Source: JAHDVS01 sp964370985 (lineage in GTDB: Bacteria > Actinomycetota > Thermoleophilia > Gaiellales > Gaiellaceae). Taken from it: a DNA stretch of 64,000 nucleotides. A model generated the notes under the pieces. That model was not told the origin of the DNA. It worked only from the letters and a program-made list of their open reading frames with translations, and did no database searches. The stretch lies in assembly GCA_964370985.1 (NCBI GenBank), contig CAYJLE010000001.1, positions 1-64,000 of the forward strand, read 5' to 3'. The position numbers and the translations under genes are program-made. This document shows positions 59,570 to 64,000 of the stretch, piece after piece; the first letter of the stretch is position 1; each line of letters begins with the position of its first letter.

Positions 59570-60808
59570 CGCCCCGACGGGGAGCCCGGCGACTTCGCGC
59601 AGCGCGTCCGCCCGGTCGATTCGCTCCCACGTGAAGTCCGGGTCGCGGCGCCCGAAGTGCCCGTAGCGCGCGGTCTTCGCGTAGATCGGCCGGCGCAGGT
59701 CGAGGTCGCGGACGATCGCGGCCGGGCGCAGGTCGAACACCTCCCGCACGGCCCGCTCGATCGCATCCAGGGCCACGCGCTCCGTCCCGAAGCAGTCGAC
59801 CGCGATCGAGACCGGCTGGGCGACGCCGATCGCGTAGGCCACCTGCAGCTCGCAGCGATCCGCGAGGCCCGCCGCCACCACGTTCTTCGCGACGTGCCGG
59901 GCCGCGTACGATGCCGAGCGGTCGACCTTCGTCGGGTCCTTGCCCGAGAACGCCCCGCCGCCGTGGCGGGCCGCGCCGCCGTACGTGTCGACCACGATCT
60001 TGCGGCCGGTCACTCCCGTGTCCGAGATCGGACCTCCGGCCACGAACCGGCCGGTCGGGTTGACCAGCACGTAGCCTCGCTCCTCGAGCCGCCTTCCTTC
60101 CGTCAGCTCCTCCGGCAGCACCGGGCGCACCACGTGGTCGATCACGTCGGGGCGTACCAGCGTGTCGACGTCGAGGCCGTCAGCGTGCTGGGCCGACACC
60201 ACCACGCGCTCGATCGCGACCGCCCGGCGGCCGCCGCGCTCGTCGAGCTCGTACCGAACCGTCACCTGCGCCTTCCCGTCGGGCCGAAGGTAGGGGAGCA
60301 CCCCGGCCTTGCGCACCTCCGCGAGCCGGTGGCAGAGCCGGTGCGCCAGCATGATCGGCAGCGGCATCAGCTCCTCCGTCTCGGTGCAGGCGAAGCCGAA
60401 CATCATCCCCTGGTCGCCGGCGCCGAGCTCGCTCAACGGGTCGCTCGCGTCCGTGGCGCCGTCGCGTGTCTCGAGCGCCCGGTCGACGCCGAGGGCGATG
60501 TCGAGTGACTGCTCGTCCACCGACACGATCACGCCGCAGGTGCCCGCGTCGAACCCGTACTCCGCACGGTCGTACCCGATCTCCCGGACCCGCTCGCGCA
60601 CGATCTTCGGGATGTCGACGTACGTCTTGGTCGTGATCTCGCCGGCCACGACAACGAGGCCCGTCGTGACGAGCGTCTCGCAGGCGACCCGGCCGTGCGG
60701 GTCGTCGACGAGCACCGCGTCGAGCACGGAGTCCGAGACCTGGTCGGCAACCTTGTCCGGGTGTCCCTCCGTGACCGACTCGGAAGTGAAGAGGAAGCTC
60801 CTGGTCAT
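59555..60808 (-). CDS. metK: S-adenosylmethionine synthetase
   Basis: 417 aa; makes SAM from Met and ATP. FTSESVTEGHPDKVADQVSD, GAGDQGMMFGFACTETEELM, GGAFSGKDPTKVDRSASYAA and CELQVAYAIGVAQPVSI. AAGGA about 12 nt before ATG 60808. No SAM riboswitch seen in the 80-bp upstream gap. SAM would feed EgtD and the methyltransferases of this region. Confidence 0.97.
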   Translation of the reverse strand: MTRSFLFTSESVTEGHPDKVADQVSDSVLDAVLVDDPHGRVACETLVTTGLVVVAGEITTKTYVDIPKIVRERVREIGYDRAEYGFDAGTCGVIVSVDEQSLDIALGVDRALETRDGATDASDPLSELGAGDQGMMFGFACTETEELMPLPIMLAHRLCHRLAEVRKAGVLPYLRPDGKAQVTVRYELDERGGRRAVAIERVVVSAQHADGLDVDTLVRPDVIDHVVRPVLPEELTEGRRLEERGYVLVNPTGRFVAGGPISDTGVTGRKIVVDTYGGAARHGGGAFSGKDPTKVDRSASYAARHVAKNVVAAGLADRCELQVAYAIGVAQPVSIAVDCFGTERVALDAIERAVREVFDLRPAAIVRDLDLRRPIYAKTARYGHFGRRDPDFTWERIDRADALREVAGLPVGASASA

Positions 60809-60888
60809 GTCTCGGTGCCGTCCTTTCGGGGCGGGCGAGGGCTCATGGCCGCTCAGTATGCCCGTCCCGCCGCTGCGGCGGTGGCGGC

Positions 60889-61776
60889 TCAGTGACGCCA
60901 GTCGACGCCCGAGAGGCTCGCGAGGGCGAGCACCAGCGCGTGCGTTCCCCGCTTGCCGCCGCCCTGCGCCTGCAGCGCGACGTAGAGCTGCTCGGCGAGC
61001 GCGAGCCCCGGCAGAGAGAGGCGCAGCCTGCGAGCCTCGGCGAGCGCGATTCCCATGTCCTTGACGAAGTGGTCGACCATGAAGCCGGGGGCGAAGTCCC
61101 CGGAGAGCATGCGCGGACCGTAGTTCGTGAGCGACCAGGAGCCGGCGGCGCCGCCGGCGCCCGCCTCGAGCACCGTCGCCCGGGCGAGCCCGGCCCGGGG
61201 GGCGTAGAGGAGCGCCTCGCAGACCCCGATCATCCCGGTCGCGATCAGGATCTGGTTGACCATCTTCGTGTGCTGGCCCGCGCCCGGTCCGCCCTGGTGG
61301 ACGATCGTCTTGCCCAGCGCCTCGAGGAGCGGGCGCACCCGCTCGACCGTCGCCGCCTCGCCGCCGACCATGATCGAGAGCGTCGCCGCGCGGGCGCCGA
61401 CGTCGCCGCCGGAGACCGGCGCGTCGAGCGCGGCCTCGCCGCCGCCGGCGGCGGCCTCGTGGATCTCGACGGCGAGCGACGGCTCGCTCGTCGTCATGTC
61501 GACGAGGACAGAGCCCTCGCGAGCGCCGGCGAGCACGCCGTCGGGGCCGAGCACGACCTCGCGCACGTCGGCCGGGAAGCCGACGATCGTGAACACGACC
61601 TCGGAGGCGGCGGCGACCTCGGCCGGGGAACAGGCCCAGGTCGCCCCGCGCTCGAGCAAGGGCGCGGCCCGCTCCTCGGTGCGCGTGTACACCGTCGCCT
61701 CGTGGCCGGCTTCGAGCAGGTGGCCGCACATCGAGCGGCCCATCACGCCGGTGCCGATCCAGCCGACGCGCGTCAC
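60889..61776 (-). CDS. 3-hydroxyisobutyrate dehydrogenase family oxidoreductase
   Basis: 295 aa. N-terminal Rossmann fold VGWIGTGVMGRSMCGHLLEA with Arg-rich site after strand 2 (YTRTEERA), suggesting NADP; family box DAPVSGGDVGARAATLSIMV and catalytic Lys in GAGQHTKMVNQILIA. Reduces or oxidises a small 3-hydroxy acid such as tartronate semialdehyde or 3-hydroxyisobutyrate. GTG overlaps the upstream gene (GTGA). Confidence 0.88.
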   Translation of the reverse strand: MTRVGWIGTGVMGRSMCGHLLEAGHEATVYTRTEERAAPLLERGATWACSPAEVAAASEVVFTIVGFPADVREVVLGPDGVLAGAREGSVLVDMTTSEPSLAVEIHEAAAGGGEAALDAPVSGGDVGARAATLSIMVGGEAATVERVRPLLEALGKTIVHQGGPGAGQHTKMVNQILIATGMIGVCEALLYAPRAGLARATVLEAGAGGAAGSWSLTNYGPRMLSGDFAPGFMVDHFVKDMGIALAEARRLRLSLPGLALAEQLYVALQAQGGGKRGTHALVLALASLSGVDWRH

Positions 61777-63443
61777 CGACCCGTCCCTCCGCCCGCTGCG
61801 GCGCGGATCTCCGAGAGCGTCGCCTTCGGCGTGATCGCCTCCGGGTCGACCCGCAGCTCGAGCAGCGCTGGGCCGCCGGCCGCGAGCGCCCGCTCGAAGG
61901 CGGCCGCGAAGTCGGCGGTACGCTCGACCGCCTCCCCGTGCGCCCCGAACGAGCGCGCGAATGCCGCGAAGTCCGGGTTGACGAGGTCGGTCCCGTGCGG
62001 ACGCCCGGGGAAGGCGCGCTCCTGGTGCATCCGGATCGTCCCGTACATGCCGTTGTTGATCACGAGCACCACGACGCCCGCACCGTACTGGACCGCGGTC
62101 GCGAGCTCCTGCCCGTTCATCAGGAAGTCGCCGTCGCCCGAGAAGCAGACGACGATCCGCTCCGGGTGGAGCAGCTTGGCGGCGACGGCGGCGGGCACCC
62201 CGTAGCCCATCGCCCCGCTCGTCGGCCCGAGCTGGGTGCGGTAGCGCCTGAACTGGTAGTAGCGATGGCACCAGACCGAGAAGTTGCCGGCGCCGTTCGT
62301 GAGGATCGCGTCGTCGGGCAGCCGGTCTCTGAGGTGGGCGAGCACCTCGCCGAGGTCGAGGTCGCCGGGCTGCGGGCGATGGCGGAGGCTCTCCAGGTAG
62401 TCGGCACGGGCCGCCTCGGTCCAGGCGGACCAGCGACTGCCGTCGACCGGGGCAAGCGCCGCCGCGGCGGCCGCGAACGCGGGCAGCCCGGAGTTCACGG
62501 CGACGTCCGCCTGGTAGACGCGTCCGAGCTCGTCGGCGCCCGGGTGGACGTGCACGAGGCGCTGCCGCGGCCGCGGCACGTCGAGCAGCGTGTAGCCGGA
62601 GGTCGTCGCCTCGCCGAGCCGCGTGCCGACCGCGAGGACGAGGTCGGCCTCCCGGATCCGGGCCGCGAGCTTCGGCTCGATCGCGAGGCCGACGTCGCCG
62701 GCGTACACCCGCGAGTGGTTGTCCACGTAGTCCTGGCAGCGAAACGACGCGCCGGTCGGGAGGTTCGATGCCTCCGCGAAGGCGAGGGTGTCCCGCGAGG
62801 CCTGCTCGGTCCAGCCGCCGCCGCCGACGATCACGAGCGGCCTGGACGCACCGGCGAGCAGCTCGCGCATAGCGCCAAGCTCCCCGGCGCCCGGGTGCGC
62901 CTGCACCGCGCGGTAGGGCCCGGCGTCGGCGACCCCGCTGCGCTCGGCGAGCATGTCCTCGGGCAGCGCGAGCACGACCGGGCCCGGCCGGCCGGACACG
63001 GCGGTCGTGAAGGCGCGGCTGACCAGCTCGGGCAGCCTTGCGGGATCGTCGACCTCGGTCGCCCACTTCGCGAGCGGGGCGAACATCGCCCGGTAGTCGA
63101 CCTCCTGGAACGCCTCCCGGCCGCGGTGGCCCCGGGCAACCTGCCCGATCAGGAGCAGCAGCGGCGTCGAGTCCTGGAAGGCCGTGTGCACGCCGATCGA
63201 GGCGTTGGTCGCGCCCGGCCCGCGCGTGACGAAGCAGATCCCGGGGCGACCCGTCAGCTTCCCGTAGGCCTCCGCCATGTTCGCGGCGCCTCCCTCGTGT
63301 CGGCAGACAACGAGCCTGATCGAGTCGCGCGCGCCGCGGAGCGCGTCCAGGGCGGCGATGTAGCTCTCGCCGGGGACGCAGTAGACGGTGTCGGCGCCGT
63401 GAATCGCGAGCTGGCGGACGAGGATCTCGGCGCCGGTCCTCAT
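61773..63443 (-). CDS. thiamine-diphosphate enzyme, acetolactate-synthase-like
   Basis: 556 aa with three domains: N-terminal PYR domain with catalytic Glu in RHEGGAANMAEAYGKLTGRP, central Rossmann domain (PLVIVGGGGWTEQASRD) and PP domain with GDGDFLMNGQELATAVQYGA and VVLVINNGMYGTIRMHQERA. Members include acetolactate synthase, glyoxylate carboligase and similar. With the HIBDH-like gene next door, glyoxylate carboligase/tartronate-semialdehyde reductase is a possible pair, but the identity is open. ATG overlaps the cupin stop (ATGA). Confidence 0.88.
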   Translation of the reverse strand: MRTGAEILVRQLAIHGADTVYCVPGESYIAALDALRGARDSIRLVVCRHEGGAANMAEAYGKLTGRPGICFVTRGPGATNASIGVHTAFQDSTPLLLLIGQVARGHRGREAFQEVDYRAMFAPLAKWATEVDDPARLPELVSRAFTTAVSGRPGPVVLALPEDMLAERSGVADAGPYRAVQAHPGAGELGAMRELLAGASRPLVIVGGGGWTEQASRDTLAFAEASNLPTGASFRCQDYVDNHSRVYAGDVGLAIEPKLAARIREADLVLAVGTRLGEATTSGYTLLDVPRPRQRLVHVHPGADELGRVYQADVAVNSGLPAFAAAAAALAPVDGSRWSAWTEAARADYLESLRHRPQPGDLDLGEVLAHLRDRLPDDAILTNGAGNFSVWCHRYYQFRRYRTQLGPTSGAMGYGVPAAVAAKLLHPERIVVCFSGDGDFLMNGQELATAVQYGAGVVVLVINNGMYGTIRMHQERAFPGRPHGTDLVNPDFAAFARSFGAHGEAVERTADFAAAFERALAAGGPALLELRVDPEAITPKATLSEIRAAAGGGTGR

Positions 63444-63997
63444 GGCACGAGCACCGGGACCTCGAGGAAGACCGTGGCCCGCTGCGTCTTCGGCCTGGCC
63501 GCGTCCTCCTCGTTCGCGTAGCGGATCGTCCGCTTCCCGGCCCACTCGGCCGGGAGCAGCAACACGCGGACGAACGCGGTCTCCGCCGTCGTGGAAGCGG
63601 CCGCGTGCACGGGCTCGGGGCCGCTCTCGAACCAGGCGCCGAGCGGCCCGTACGTCTCGGAGCGCCCGGCGGTCTCCACCCGCAGCTCCCCCTGCAGGAG
63701 GCAGCGGATGCCGGGGCCCGGGTGGGTGTGCAGGTGGGCGACCCCGCCCGGCGGGAAGTCGACGCGGTCGCAGCGGAGAACCCAGCCGCGCGCCGGGTCG
63801 AGATCGAGCGGAGCGGACAGGAGGGCGCCCGGCCGCGGCGCGTCACCGAGCTCCCAGAGGAGAGCGTGCCCGGCGACGCGGGCTGCCCCGAAGCTGGCTT
63901 CGTTGCGCTCGAGGTCGTAGACGACGTGCGGCCCGGCGCCGGTCTCGATCCCGCCCGGGCAGTCGTAGAGGGAGAGTGCGCGCCCGGCCCGGCTCAA
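63440..63997 (-). CDS. cupin-like protein (start may lie outside)
   Basis: 185 aa from a TTG at 63997; the frame continues to the window edge, so the true start may lie beyond it. A cupin core is visible: FPPGGVAHLHTHPGPGIRCL with two His for a metal, and a second His near GPEPVHAA. May be a dioxygenase or sugar/acid isomerase or a sensor of the operon. First gene of the three-gene catabolic operon. Confidence 0.7.
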   Translation of the reverse strand: MSRAGRALSLYDCPGGIETGAGPHVVYDLERNEASFGAARVAGHALLWELGDAPRPGALLSAPLDLDPARGWVLRCDRVDFPPGGVAHLHTHPGPGIRCLLQGELRVETAGRSETYGPLGAWFESGPEPVHAAASTTAETAFVRVLLLPAEWAGKRTIRYANEEDAARPKTQRATVFLEVPVLVP

Positions 63998-64000
63998 TGG

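Noticed and set aside
60809..60888. SAM riboswitch upstream of metK
   Set aside because: The 80-bp gap holds only the leader with AAGGA; no SAM-I/II/IV signature recognised.

Overview
The window is a high-G+C (about 70%) bacterial chromosome segment. Its gene order is typically actinobacterial: metK-priA-def-fmt-rsmB-rpe-ribD-ribE-ribBA-ribH, then recG-rsmD-coaD-(SepIVA-like)-yceD-rpmF-plsX-acpP-rnc-smc-ftsY, then ffh-rpsP-khpA-rimM-trmD-lepB-rplS-rnhB-yraN-comM-dprA, all on the minus strand. Together with ergothioneine genes, many GTG starts and many leaderless promoters, this points to an actinomycete-related, probably deep-branching lineage (a Thermoleophilia-like organism is my guess, not shown by the sequence).

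Layout. (1) 1-1564: right end of an integrated element, with a partial gene, a frameshifted tyrosine recombinase, and a 3' fragment of a tRNA-Gly gene plus terminator that marks the attachment site. (2) 1579-12859: a leaderless divergent amidase/tryptophanase pair, the split glycine dehydrogenase gcvPA-gcvPB, and a minus-strand run of a small membrane protein, a WhiG/FliA-type sigma factor, an EF-G-like GTPase, two small unknown proteins, an RNase HI and an ATP-NAD-kinase-like protein. (3) 12907-16985: tRNA-Trp, a HypE/AIR-synthase-like enzyme, a TPR protein, a probable unassigned structured RNA with its own promoter and hairpin, a frameshifted small exported protein, and a cyclic-2,3-diphosphoglycerate-synthetase-like P-loop enzyme. 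(4) 17079-22063: a plus-strand operon sodA-egtB-egtD-alcohol dehydrogenase-PLP dehydratase, i.e. oxidative-stress defence and ergothioneine synthesis. (5) 22083-25270: 2-oxoacid:ferredoxin oxidoreductase korAB and a small helical protein. (6) 25414-33230: dprA/comM, a cytochrome c lipoprotein and the ribosome/SRP cluster. (7) 33231-38867: an accessory defence-type island inserted exactly between ffh and ftsY: RES/Xre toxin-antitoxin, a type IIG restriction-methylation enzyme and a two-gene unknown operon. (8) 38868-60808: the conserved housekeeping run from ftsY back to metK, interrupted only by a DtxR-family regulator divergent from priA. (9) 60889-63997: a catabolic-looking operon of a cupin, a thiamine-diphosphate enzyme and a 3-hydroxyisobutyrate-dehydrogenase-like enzyme.

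Three window-wide patterns stand out. First, at least 17 genes have a TANNNT -10 hexamer 6-9 nt in front of the start codon (15 of them exactly 6 or 9 nt), which implies leaderless or nearly leaderless mRNAs. Second, at three or four genes the conserved N-terminus extends beyond any ATG/GTG/TTG and the only sensible start is CTG, twice in a CTGA stop/start overlap. Third, at four operon junctions the stop codon of the upstream gene is itself the first three bases of the next -10 hexamer. Two genes (integrase, small exported protein) carry frameshifts of the same sense, which may be real decay or assembly errors.
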